DNA of 15,901 nucleotides from Prevotellaceae bacterium (lineage in GTDB: Bacteria; Bacteroidota; Bacteroidia; Bacteroidales; UBA932), in assembly GCA_031278135.1 (NCBI GenBank), contig JAITKY010000233.1:1-15901 (forward strand). The letters are read 5' to 3'. This document shows, in pieces, positions 1 to 7,236 of this stretch. The position numbers and the translations under genes were made by a program. Position 1 is the stretch's first letter, and each line of letters begins with the position of its first letter. Under the pieces are notes generated by a model that ran no database searches, was not told the DNA's origin, and saw nothing but the letters and a program-made list of their open reading frames with translations.

Positions 1-15
1 GTCAATTATAATGTC

Positions 16-38
16 GGTAAAAAAAGACTCTTTTTACC
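16..38. terminator. Hairpin with A/T-rich arms, possible terminator
   Basis: GGTAAAAA (16-23) and TTTTTACC (31-38) form an 8-bp perfect stem around a 7-base loop. It lies downstream of the minus-strand broken ORF described at 190-460 and could end its transcript. There is no clean T-tract beyond the stem on either strand, so the call rests on the stem alone. Confidence 0.3.
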
Positions 39-189
39 TGTTTAAAATATTTCAATGAGCCTATTAGTGTTGAAAAAACATCAGACATAGATGAACGTAT
101 TTTCAAGTCTCTATTCTGAAAACTTCCTAAAAGTAAAGGATATTTTCATAGCTCTTATCTTTATCAGATCCAACCAACTGTATTCAAGA

Positions 190-460
190 CTAAAATAAGA
201 TGGTTTTTTTCCGGCGTCTGCCCCGAGCTAATGGCAGGCGCCCAAACCTGTCAAAGTTATTTTTGCCTAACACCCAAATATTGTTAGCATCTTTAAACAG
301 GGACATTCCAGAGGACTGTTTCGGAACGACAGACTTGTTGTAAGCCCTGGCATTGTTTTAGATAATATTCTACAAAAAGACACGCTCTTCCCACCCACGG
401 AATTATCCCAAACAATGCTGTAAGAGCGCAGAAAATCGTATGTCTTTTTTTCGTTATCAT
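190..460 (-). pseudogene. Probable broken minus-strand gene, N-terminal hydrophobic segment
   Basis: Reading the minus strand from an ATG at 460, an open frame of 55 codons runs to a TAA at 293-295. The product starts MITKKRHTIFCALTALFG, a basic N-terminus followed by a hydrophobic stretch like a signal peptide or membrane anchor. A second frame stays open from about 350 down to a TAG at 190-192 and encodes protein-like text including SLFKDANNIWVLGKNNFDRF. The two frames overlap, which is what a frameshifted gene or a decayed remnant would look like. A Bacteroidetes-type promoter sits just upstream at 489-519. I do not recognise the family. It could instead be a short intact 55-residue membrane peptide, or chance. 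Confidence 0.3.
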
Positions 461-488
461 ATACTTAATCGTTAACCGAATCTGAGTT

Positions 489-519
489 CAAAGGTACGGG
501 GTATTTTTCAATTTCCAAG
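489..519 (-). promoter_or_regulatory. Bacteroidetes-type promoter, minus strand
   Basis: On the minus strand TACCTTTG (496-489) fits the -7 consensus TAnnTTTG exactly. CTTG (519-516) lies 19 bases upstream and matches three of four bases of the -33 box TTTG. The predicted transcript would start about 20 bases before the ATG at 460 of the broken ORF. Confidence 0.4.
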
Positions 520-604
520 TTAAATTATGTTAAAAACAGCAACAAATGAGGCTAATTATTTGTTCTTTAATACATTAAATACGAAAAAGGTTCGTGCAAA
601 AGGG

Positions 605-660
605 AAGCCCTGAAAGGACGGAATCAATCATTATCTACGGATTACGCCCTTTCAGGACTT
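605..660. repeat. Palindromic intergenic repeat
   Basis: AAGCCCTGAAAGGACG (605-620) and CGCCCTTTCAGGACTT (645-660) are inverted copies matching at 14 of 16 positions, with a 24-base loop. Two weaker hairpins follow: GCAGG/CCTGC at 683-699 and GGGCT/AGCCC at 713-746. The stretch has no convincing reading frame. It resembles palindromic elements that recur between genes in Bacteroidales genomes, but that comparison is from memory. A structured RNA is the other possibility. Confidence 0.4.
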
Positions 661-780
661 ATTGGCGGGCGTGATTCATTTAGCAGGATGTTACCCTGCG
701 CTGGTATATTTCGGGCTTTGACTACGTCGATTTAAAAATTCAGCCCTTTACAAACCGAAGGCTCGGGGTATATGTCCCTT

Positions 781-912
781 CGAGGCTGTCCAAAAAGCCC
801 GCCATCCAGCATTTGACGTGAAATCTCCTGAAAAATGAGTGTTGATTTTCAGTAGATTGCCGTCAAGTTCGCAACGACAAATGCCTCCAAAAGGACTTTT
901 TGGACATCCCCG
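781..912. mobile_element. MITE-like foldback element, 132 bp
   Basis: The ends at 781-800 and 893-912 are inverted repeats matching at 17 of 20 positions, sharing the core TGTCCAAAAAG. A second nested pair (813-834 with 846-866, outer 6 bases perfect) lets most of the element fold into one long imperfect hairpin with a loop near 835-845. There is no room for a transposase, so it would move only with help from a related full-length insertion sequence. No clear target-site duplication is visible at the edges. An alternative is a relic IS end or a structured RNA. Confidence 0.5.
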
Positions 913-1070
913 ATAACATACAAAGGGACGTGTCTCCCTGTCTCTGTCGTTGCAGTGAGTTTACCGACTTGGAGAGGTCAATGAACTCAGCGAGCAAACG
1001 AAGCATTGAGGCGAACAGACAAAATTGATATAGTGCCTCAAAAAAAGGTTTAGGCGAAACTTTGCAAAAT
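913..1070. other. Intergenic stretch, no gene seen
   Basis: I see no plausible coding frame here. TTGAGGC (1006-1012) and GCCTCAA (1035-1041) form a 7-bp inverted repeat with a 22-base loop; it has no T-tract and is not a convincing terminator. The segment leads directly into the promoter at 1071. Confidence 0.4.
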
Positions 1071-1101
1071 TTTGTTCATTTGTTAAATTTTATTACATTT
1101 G
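1071..1101 (+). promoter_or_regulatory. Bacteroidetes-type promoter for the BFN gene
   Basis: TTTG at 1071-1074 and TACATTTG at 1094-1101 match both the -33 (TTTG) and -7 (TAnnTTTG) consensus boxes with a 19-base spacer. Transcription would begin around 1107, about 27 bases before the ATG at 1134. It rules against translation starting at the upstream in-frame ATG at 1062, which would lie before the transcript begins. Confidence 0.65.
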
Positions 1102-1133
1102 TATCATTTTTAGAAGTTAATTTCAGATTGGAA

Positions 1134-1670
1134 ATGGATAGAATAAGATTGGTTGTCAAGGGAATATCAGGCAGTCAGGACAAGCCGGAAATATATGTTT
1201 TGATACTTGGAGGACAGGGAGAAAACCATGTTTTTCCTGTAGTTGTGGGGTTTTACGAAGCACAATCTATTGCTTTTTATTTGGAAAATTCAACTTCCAA
1301 ACGGCCTTTTATCCATGATGTATTTTTTGATATTGCACGTTTTTGCAATATCGAAATTCTGGAAGTTTATATAAAAGATTTTAAAGATTCGAATTTTTGT
1401 GTGGAAATACTCTGTTTCAATGGAAAGCAATACATTAAGTTCGACATGCGACTGTCCGACGCTGTGGCTTTGGCTCTGCGATTTAAATGTCCGATTTTCA
1501 CGACAAAAGAAGTTCTTACAATGGTTGGCGTAAATGTGTCGCCAGACATCAACAACCCTCTGGGACAATTCTGTATGGAAGAATTGTTGAACAAACTAAA
1601 CGAAGCAGTAAAAAGCGAAAACTACGAAATGGCAATAACTATCAGAAACGAAATAAAAAGTCGTAAATAA
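1134..1670 (+). CDS. Bifunctional nuclease family protein (DUF151 + UVR domain)
   Basis: 178 residues. Residues 1-130 are a BFN/DUF151 domain: the opening RIRLVVKGIS, the EAQSIAFYLE segment near 42-51 and MRLSDAVALALRFKCPIF near 105-122 are its hallmarks. Residues 147-178 (MEELLNKLNEAVKSENYEMA onward) form a UVR motif, the helical hairpin found in UvrB and UvrC. This two-domain form is common in Bacteroidota. Plant BFN homologues have reported DNase and RNase activity; the bacterial role is not settled. The open frame extends upstream to 1062, but the start at 1134 is preferred because the family begins there and the promoter -7 box lies at 1094-1101. tpx follows after 40 bases and may share the transcript. 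Confidence 0.88.
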   Translation: MDRIRLVVKGISGSQDKPEIYVLILGGQGENHVFPVVVGFYEAQSIAFYLENSTSKRPFIHDVFFDIARFCNIEILEVYIKDFKDSNFCVEILCFNGKQYIKFDMRLSDAVALALRFKCPIFTTKEVLTMVGVNVSPDINNPLGQFCMEELLNKLNEAVKSENYEMAITIRNEIKSRK

Positions 1671-1710
1671 CGCTGCAAGTTTGAATATAAAATATAATAA
1701 TAATTTAATT

Positions 1711-2538
1711 ATGACAGAAATAACATTTAGAGGCGAGCCTGTAACAGTAACAGGACACGAAACAAAAGCAGGACAAATCGCTCCTGACTTCACTTTGACC
1801 GGAGTAACATTAGAACCGGTGAAATTATCTGATTTTAAGGATAAAGTAAAAATCATTTCGGTATTTCCATCCATCGATACGGGAGTGTGCGCACTGCAAA
1901 CCAAACGTTTCAACAAGGAAGCTGCAAAACTTGGCGACGATATCGTAATTCTCTGTATATCAAAGGATTTACCGTTTGCACAGAGCCGTTTTTGTGGCGC
2001 CGAAGGAATCGACAAGGTAATAACGCTCTCGGATTATAAAAACAACGAATTTGGAGAAAAATACGGTTTTCTTATCGAAGAACTCGGATTGCTGACTCGT
2101 GGCGTGATTGTTGTCGATAAGGACAATGTGGTTCAGTATGTGGAATATGTGAAGGAAGTCGCCGAAGAGCCGGACTACCGTAAAGCAATCGAAGAAGCAA
2201 AAAACGCAATGCACGATTCGACTGCCAATTTGGCTTCGAAACTCGAAAACGCAGGCTTAACAAGCGAACAGACTGAACAGACGCTCAATATTTTCCGGAA
2301 TCATTTGGAAAAACGTTTGCCTCTGTTTATCAAAGAACACCTGACCGAAGTTTTCGAAGGTAAAAAACTTGAACTCAGCGATATCTTGAGAAATCAGGCG
2401 GAAGTTTTTACCGACGAAGTGAAGGACGCGCTGAGTAAATTAGCCGACAAAACGGAAGAGGTATCAGGCAAATTTTCGGAAAAGGTAGAACAGGCGTTTG
2501 TAAAGATTACTGATTTTTTTGCAAATGGAAAAAGATAA
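1711..2538 (+). CDS. tpx: Thiol peroxidase (Tpx) with a C-terminal helical extension
   Basis: Residues 1-165 are an atypical 2-Cys peroxiredoxin of the Tpx group, which reduces hydrogen and alkyl peroxides using thioredoxin. FPSIDTGVC carries the peroxidatic Cys60 with Thr57, SRFCGAEG carries the resolving Cys95, and Arg130 lies in LLTRGVIVVD. All expected catalytic residues are present. Tpx proteins normally end near residue 168; this one continues to 275. The extra ~105 residues are charged and apparently helical: residues 181-217 include GLTSEQTEQTLNIF, and 235-265 form a probable amphipathic coil (ALSKLADKTEEVSGKFSEK). I do not recognise that tail. No signal peptide, so cytoplasmic. The frame opens at a TTG at 1681, but the ATG at 1711 aligns with the usual Tpx N-terminus. 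Its TAA is the first triplet of a 48-bp tandem repeat. Confidence 0.9.
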   Translation: MTEITFRGEPVTVTGHETKAGQIAPDFTLTGVTLEPVKLSDFKDKVKIISVFPSIDTGVCALQTKRFNKEAAKLGDDIVILCISKDLPFAQSRFCGAEGIDKVITLSDYKNNEFGEKYGFLIEELGLLTRGVIVVDKDNVVQYVEYVKEVAEEPDYRKAIEEAKNAMHDSTANLASKLENAGLTSEQTEQTLNIFRNHLEKRLPLFIKEHLTEVFEGKKLELSDILRNQAEVFTDEVKDALSKLADKTEEVSGKFSEKVEQAFVKITDFFANGKR

Positions 2539-2661
2539 CACAAAGAACTTCGTTAGAGGATTATAACCACGAAGTCGCATAAGTAACACAAAGAATTTCG
2601 TTAGAAGATTATAACCACGAGGTCGCATAAGTAACACAAAGAACTTCGTTAGAAGATTATC
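2536..2661. repeat. 48-bp tandem repeat, about 2.6 copies
   Basis: Copies begin at 2536, 2584 and 2632, each opening TAACACAAAGAA; the third breaks off near 2661. The first TAA is the tpx stop codon. Each full copy holds an inverted repeat: ACTTCGT (2547-2553) with ACGAAGT (2569-2575) in copy 1. Copy 2 has ATTTCGT and ACGAGGT, which still pair as plus-strand RNA through G-U wobbles. The unit resembles the ACCACGAAG/ACACAAAG intergenic sequences seen in many Bacteroidetes genomes (from memory). A minus-strand reading frame through it is only a by-product of a 48-base period. Confidence 0.8.
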
Positions 2662-2674
2662 CTGCAAAAGCACA

Positions 2675-2704
2675 AAGACCATAAAGTTTGTTCTTTATGG
2701 TCTT
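2675..2704. terminator. Strong hairpin between convergent genes, likely bidirectional terminator
   Basis: AAGACCATAAAG (2675-2686) and CTTTATGGTCTT (2693-2704) make a perfect 12-bp stem with a 6-base loop TTTGTT. It lies between the convergent ends of tpx (2538) and the GH78 gene (2768). The plus strand continues CCTGTCTTTT, a weak T-rich tail; the minus strand lacks one. Placement supports termination in both directions. Confidence 0.6.
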
Positions 2705-2767
2705 CCTGTCTTTTCCGGACAACAAATTGTTATCTGCGAAAATCTGTTTCATCCGTGTGCAAAAAAA

Positions 2768-5506
2768 CTATTCCACTTTGAAACTGTAATTTCCAGAGCC
2801 TACTTTGAATACGCGATATTTGTCCGTTAGCCGGAGAAATTTCACGCCTTTCGACGAAGTTGCTTTTTTGCCGTTTTCGGTTACTTTGTTTTTGTTCGTT
2901 GTGATGGGGATGTAGACTGTAGCCGTAGAGTTGCAAGGTACGGTTATGTTCCACGAAAACTGTCCGTTATCTTTTGTCCATTCGCTTTTGATGAGTCCTC
3001 TTGCCGATTTGTACGAGGCTTTCACATGATTCAATCCATCGACAGGGTAAGGTTTCATCACGATTTCGTCGAAACCGGCGCTGCCCGGGTTGTTCTGTAT
3101 TCCTGCCAGATACTCGTAGAACCAGACGAGCAAATCGCCGAGCAGCATCACGTGATTGGCGGAATTCATATCCGGATTAGCAGTGTCGCCGTTCCAGAGT
3201 TCCCAGATAGTCGTCGCTCCTTTTTCAAACATATAACCCCAACTTGGATAGTCGCGGTTAGTTACGATTTTGTATGCAATGTCGGAACGTCCATATTCCG
3301 ACAGTCCGCGCATCAACCATTGCATTCCAACCAGCCCTGTACTTACATGACTTTTACATTCGCCCTCAGTTTTGTCTATTATGTTTTTGAAAACGCCTTC
3401 CTTATATTCGTCGGGCGTCATTCCGTAACATAATGGAAGAAGGTTTGCCGTAACGGTATTATTGCTGTACTGTTTAGTTTCTTTATTGAAATATCTGTTG
3501 TTGAAAGCGTTTTTGACAACTTCTGCCTTTTGGGCGAAATCTTCTGCCTCGTCTTCCTTATCGAGCAGGACGGCAAATTTTTCCAGAAGACAAAGTATCC
3601 TGTAATAGAATGTTGTACTCAACACTGCTCCGTCGGTTTTACGTGCGGGATCGTTCGAATGGATTAGTTCAGGCGATTCGGGAGGCATACACCAGTCGCC
3701 GTAAGTATCTTTGGTCATGATGCTGTCTTTAACATATTTACCTTCCATGTAACTTATCCATTTCTTCATCGACTCGTAATGTTTTTCGATTGGTTTACTA
3801 TCGCCATACTGTTCGTATAACATATTGGCAATAATGACATAGGCACCGGGCCAGGTCATATTGTCACTATAAACGCTCCAATAGTTTGGCGCCACGTCGG
3901 GAACAGAACCGTCTTCACGTTGCGCCTGTTCGATGTCGTCGAGCCATTTAGCATACAGATTGTTGATGTTGAATACAAAACTTTCGCCATGAGAACCTAC
4001 GGCACGGTCGCCAAGCCATCCCATACGTTCGTCTCTTTGCGGACAATCGGTCGGCATCCCGCGATAATTTCCCATAATGCCCCAACATGCGTTTTTATAC
4101 ACTTGATTTATCGTTTCGTTAGATGTTTCGAACTCTCCTGTTGTTTCCATTTCGTCGAAAACAACCAATCCTTCAAAATTGTCAACAGTGGGAGCGCCGG
4201 GAAATCCCGAAATTTCGACAAAGCGAAAACCATGATAAGTAAATGAAGGCGACCATATTTCTTCATCATTGCCTTTCAGGACATATTTGTCGGTGGCATT
4301 AGCGCTTCTCAGATTCGCAACGTAAAGCATACCGTCGTTGTTGAGCAGTTCCGCAAAACGCAGTTTCACTTCGTCGCCGGCTTTGCCTTTCACTTTCATA
4401 CGCAACCAGCCAACCATATTTTGCCCCATATCCATGACATATATCCCAGGCTGAATCTCGCTAACAGACACCGGACGAACAGTTTTCATCACTTTGATAT
4501 TCCTGTTAGTCTGCGCTTCGAGTGTTCCGCCGGGTGCATCGACAAGTTCTGCCTGCAACCATCCGGAATCGTCGAATCCGGCGTTGCTCCATCCCGAAAA
4601 TTCTTTCCGGGCGTCGTATTCTTCGCCGTCGAACTCGTTATTTGCCAGAATCGGACCGTCGGCAGTCGTTTTCCACGAATTGTCGCTGACGATTGTCTGA
4701 CTGCTACCGTCGGAGTACTTGATTTCGAGTTGCAAAATCATTCTCGGAAACCCGAAGTTACGTACATTCCTTCTTCTCATAGTGAAAAAACGCCCGTTGC
4801 CCAACACAACGCCTATCGCATTATTTCCTTCTTTCAACTGGGTTGTGACGTCGAAAGTGTTATACTTTACAACTTTCGAATAGTCGGTAGGCGTCGGCGA
4901 CAAAACCTGTTCGCCAATACGTTCGGCATTGATATACGCTTCGTAAAGTCCTAATCCAGAAATATACATGGTGGCTTTCTCCACTTTTTTCGGGACATTG
5001 AACTCTTTCCGGAAATAACGGGCAGCAAGCCGGGTTTTCCTTTCGGTAATCATGTCTTTCTCCGAAACTATGTCCAATCCCGTCCATTTTGCCTGCCAAT
5101 CGGTTTGATTGGTCAAACCCATTGTCCATGAAGCCGGTTTGCTCCATTCCGATTCGCCCCTGTTCGTTTTGACTTTGACTTTCCAAAAATATTCCGTACG
5201 ACTGTTCAATGGTTCGCCTTCGTACTCTATGTAAACCGAATTATCGGACTTAACGCTACGGCTGTCCCACAAATCGCCTTCGTCGTTATCAAGTTTTTCC
5301 AATGACGACGACACAAGTATCCTGTACGATTTTTGCCGGACACCTCGACCTTCGGACAATAATTCCCAACTCAAACGAGGATTGGAAACATCAATCACAG
5401 GATTATACAGGTTCTCACAGCGGAGATTTACTGTCTCAACCGGAACCTTTTCCATGCAAGCAACAAATAAACTTGCCAAAATACACAACATTACAACTTT
5501 TTTCAT
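2768..5506 (-). CDS. GH78 alpha-L-rhamnosidase, lipoprotein
   Basis: 912 residues, the usual size for the family, which releases terminal L-rhamnose from plant pectins, glycosides and bacterial polysaccharides. Residues 1-17 are a lipoprotein signal ending in LFVAC, with Cys17 the lipid-modified residue. Beta-sandwich modules follow: a fibronectin-like region to about 130 and a carbohydrate-binding-like domain to about 330, then the bridging sandwich. The (alpha/alpha)6 catalytic barrel spans roughly 455-800, and a C-terminal beta domain closes the protein. DCPQRDERMGWLGD (487-500) is the GH78 signature holding the probable general acid (Glu493). ATTIWELWNG (764-773) holds the probable general base (Glu769). 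No SusC/SusD, sensor or other glycosidase genes are in the window, so it is not in an obvious polysaccharide utilisation locus here. It may have its own promoter, but I see no consensus in the 109 bases upstream. Confidence 0.92.
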   Translation of the reverse strand: MKKVVMLCILASLFVACMEKVPVETVNLRCENLYNPVIDVSNPRLSWELLSEGRGVRQKSYRILVSSSLEKLDNDEGDLWDSRSVKSDNSVYIEYEGEPLNSRTEYFWKVKVKTNRGESEWSKPASWTMGLTNQTDWQAKWTGLDIVSEKDMITERKTRLAARYFRKEFNVPKKVEKATMYISGLGLYEAYINAERIGEQVLSPTPTDYSKVVKYNTFDVTTQLKEGNNAIGVVLGNGRFFTMRRRNVRNFGFPRMILQLEIKYSDGSSQTIVSDNSWKTTADGPILANNEFDGEEYDARKEFSGWSNAGFDDSGWLQAELVDAPGGTLEAQTNRNIKVMKTVRPVSVSEIQPGIYVMDMGQNMVGWLRMKVKGKAGDEVKLRFAELLNNDGMLYVANLRSANATDKYVLKGNDEEIWSPSFTYHGFRFVEISGFPGAPTVDNFEGLVVFDEMETTGEFETSNETINQVYKNACWGIMGNYRGMPTDCPQRDERMGWLGDRAVGSHGESFVFNINNLYAKWLDDIEQAQREDGSVPDVAPNYWSVYSDNMTWPGAYVIIANMLYEQYGDSKPIEKHYESMKKWISYMEGKYVKDSIMTKDTYGDWCMPPESPELIHSNDPARKTDGAVLSTTFYYRILCLLEKFAVLLDKEDEAEDFAQKAEVVKNAFNNRYFNKETKQYSNNTVTANLLPLCYGMTPDEYKEGVFKNIIDKTEGECKSHVSTGLVGMQWLMRGLSEYGRSDIAYKIVTNRDYPSWGYMFEKGATTIWELWNGDTANPDMNSANHVMLLGDLLVWFYEYLAGIQNNPGSAGFDEIVMKPYPVDGLNHVKASYKSARGLIKSEWTKDNGQFSWNITVPCNSTATVYIPITTNKNKVTENGKKATSSKGVKFLRLTDKYRVFKVGSGNYSFKVE

Positions 5507-5615
5507 GATATCTTTTTTTTATTTATTTATACTTTTTTTCTATTCAACACTTTCAGGGATGAAAAATAATTAGCTTCTCGAACGACTGTGTATCTAATGC
5601 CAACTGTTTCATGAC

Positions 5616-7214
5616 TTATTCATTATTTTCTTTATTTTTAACCCATTCGTCATATCCGCAGAGTTTTTTTACCAGATTGATTTTGACAATTGCGATATAC
5701 AGCAAAGCGGGATAAGCCCGAATATCCAATTCTTTGATAATAAATTTCGTTATCGTTTCGGAGGCGACCACTTTTTCGGGCGAAAGGTCGCTCGACAGAT
5801 AATATTGTATATAGTGAGTGAGATATTCTATTAATTCTCTATCGGTAACCGGCTCTGTTCGTTGCGATATGAGCGTTACCAAATCGTTCATTCTGTTTGA
5901 ACGTGAATATTCGAGTATTTGAAACAACAGATAATCGGGATATTTTCGATAACATTCATCCAATTTTTTGTCGTAGTCACTATTGAAGGTTCTCAGAATG
6001 GTTAATTCGATATAATCGGCGTATGGAATATCGCCGATTTCCTTGCGGAATTTTTTTATCGCCTTTTTTTCTTTACCTTTTAGCAACAATTTGAAAACTG
6101 CATTATATTCTTTTACCAGTTTGTTGATATCGATGGATTTCAGTCCTCTAAACAGCGAATTGGGAAGGTCAAACAAATCCACAACTTCGATTTTAAAAAC
6201 TTTTTTAAGAAAATCAATATGTTTGTCGCATTTATCGTCATCAAGATCTCTCTCAAGAATAATTCCTGCCATTGTCATAAAGTTGCTATACGTATTTTCT
6301 GAAATATTTTTACCCTTGTCCACATCGAATGCCTGTTTCAGAAACTGAGTTTTTAATGTTTCGTCATCAAGAGCGTCATATGTGTAAAATGCGTTATTAT
6401 CGTCGTCGAAATCTTCGTCATCATCGTCGAAATCATAATCATCATCGTCGAAATCATAATCATCGTCGTCGAAATCATCGTCATAAAAATCATCGTCGTC
6501 GAAATCATCATCGTCGTCGTCGTCGTCGTAAAAATCATCGTCGTCGAAATCATCATCATCGTCGTCGTAAAAATCATCGTCGTCGAAATCATCATCATCA
6601 TCGTCGTAAAAATCATCGTCCTCGTCGTCGTCATCAAATTCGTCATGTAAAATATATTCATAATTCCCCTGCCCTGCTGTTTTATCTAATTGAGCGAGTA
6701 TTTGTTGTTCTTTTGCCGGAGAGTCTTCACCTGAATTGATATATACAGGTTTTCCGTTGTCGTCTCCGCAATGGATGTCTATCATAGGGATATTTTCGTT
6801 GTCTTCTTCCAGTAAATATTGCGTAACGCTAGTAAATTCGGAGACAGGCTTAAATCCATATTTATCGGCAAATTCGATTGCAGCATAGATAATATTGTGA
6901 ACCAGGTCATATTGAGTTTGTTCAAAAATCAAATCATGATCTACGCGTTCAAGTATCTTCCGAAGATACTCTTCCGGTTCATTATACCAATATAAGGAGT
7001 GAGTTATGCCACAACATAATAAATCGACGCCATACATGCAATAGGTGATATTTCCCAAAGCATGTTTACGTATAACAAAGATTGTCGCCATTTTACTGTC
7101 TTGCCAGGATCTGTTTATCCAACACTGATATATCGGCAAATTACGTGCCCGCTGCCGGATGTAATTTTCTGGACTTAATTGCATTTCTTGCTTGTTATTC
7201 TTCTTTTTCGACAT
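5616..7214 (-). CDS. Uncharacterised Bacteroidetes protein with an Asp-rich repeat tract
   Basis: 532 residues, no signal peptide, function unknown. The N-terminal ~130 residues (LSPENYIRQRARNLPIYQCW near 13-32) resemble uncharacterised proteins that recur in Bacteroidales; I know of no assigned activity. Residues 191-273 are almost only Asp with Phe and Tyr: the 13-residue unit FYDDDDDDFDDDD occurs twice in tandem (202-227), then once lengthened by two Asp, then in degraded form. The C-terminal half (about 275-532) is helical, with hydrophobic spacing like alpha-helical repeats. The tract could bind divalent cations or basic partners, or be a flexible acidic linker; this is speculation. The gene starts 22 bases after xth ends, so it is probably co-transcribed with rsgA and xth. 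Confidence 0.75.
   Translation of the reverse strand: MSKKKNNKQEMQLSPENYIRQRARNLPIYQCWINRSWQDSKMATIFVIRKHALGNITYCMYGVDLLCCGITHSLYWYNEPEEYLRKILERVDHDLIFEQTQYDLVHNIIYAAIEFADKYGFKPVSEFTSVTQYLLEEDNENIPMIDIHCGDDNGKPVYINSGEDSPAKEQQILAQLDKTAGQGNYEYILHDEFDDDDEDDDFYDDDDDDFDDDDFYDDDDDDFDDDDFYDDDDDDDDFDDDDFYDDDFDDDDYDFDDDDYDFDDDDEDFDDDNNAFYTYDALDDETLKTQFLKQAFDVDKGKNISENTYSNFMTMAGIILERDLDDDKCDKHIDFLKKVFKIEVVDLFDLPNSLFRGLKSIDINKLVKEYNAVFKLLLKGKEKKAIKKFRKEIGDIPYADYIELTILRTFNSDYDKKLDECYRKYPDYLLFQILEYSRSNRMNDLVTLISQRTEPVTDRELIEYLTHYIQYYLSSDLSPEKVVASETITKFIIKELDIRAYPALLYIAIVKINLVKKLCGYDEWVKNKENNE
6396..6644 (-). repeat. In-frame GAC/GAT trinucleotide-rich repeat tract
   Basis: About 250 bases consisting almost entirely of GAC/GAT Asp codons on the coding (minus) strand, punctuated by TTT TAC (Phe-Tyr). 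The coding unit is 39 bases (13 codons), seen clearly for residues 202-214 and 215-227. Since all units are multiples of three, slippage or recombination would change the length of the Asp tract without breaking the frame. The complementary strand reads as an Arg/His-rich frame, which is an artefact. Confidence 0.9.
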
Positions 7215-7236
7215 AGTTTTTATATATATTATTTGT

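Noticed and set aside
1006..1041. TTGAGGC/GCCTCAA inverted repeat as terminator
   Set aside because: The 22-base loop and the absence of a T-tract on either strand make termination unlikely.
1596..2015. 139-residue minus-strand frame over the BFN/tpx junction
   Set aside because: Overlaps two confidently identified plus-strand genes and shows no domain.
2536..2661. Possible CRISPR array
   Set aside because: Adjacent 48-bp copies are tandem with no unique spacers between repeats, and there are no cas genes.
2464..2682. Minus-strand frame with a 16-residue repeated unit (LLTKFFVLLMRPRGYN)
   Set aside because: Produced by the 48-bp DNA tandem repeat, whose period is a multiple of three; no start signals or homology recognised.
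4421..4954. 177-residue plus-strand open frame opposite the rhamnosidase gene
   Set aside because: It lies wholly antisense to the well-supported GH78 gene, has no recognisable domain and no promoter; shadow frame. The same applies to 3026-3433, 3920-4246 and 4860-5186 (minus strand, other frame).
6329..6739. Arg/His-rich plus-strand open frame
   Set aside because: It is the complement of the GAC/GAT tract in the Asp-rich gene; the composition follows from the repeat.
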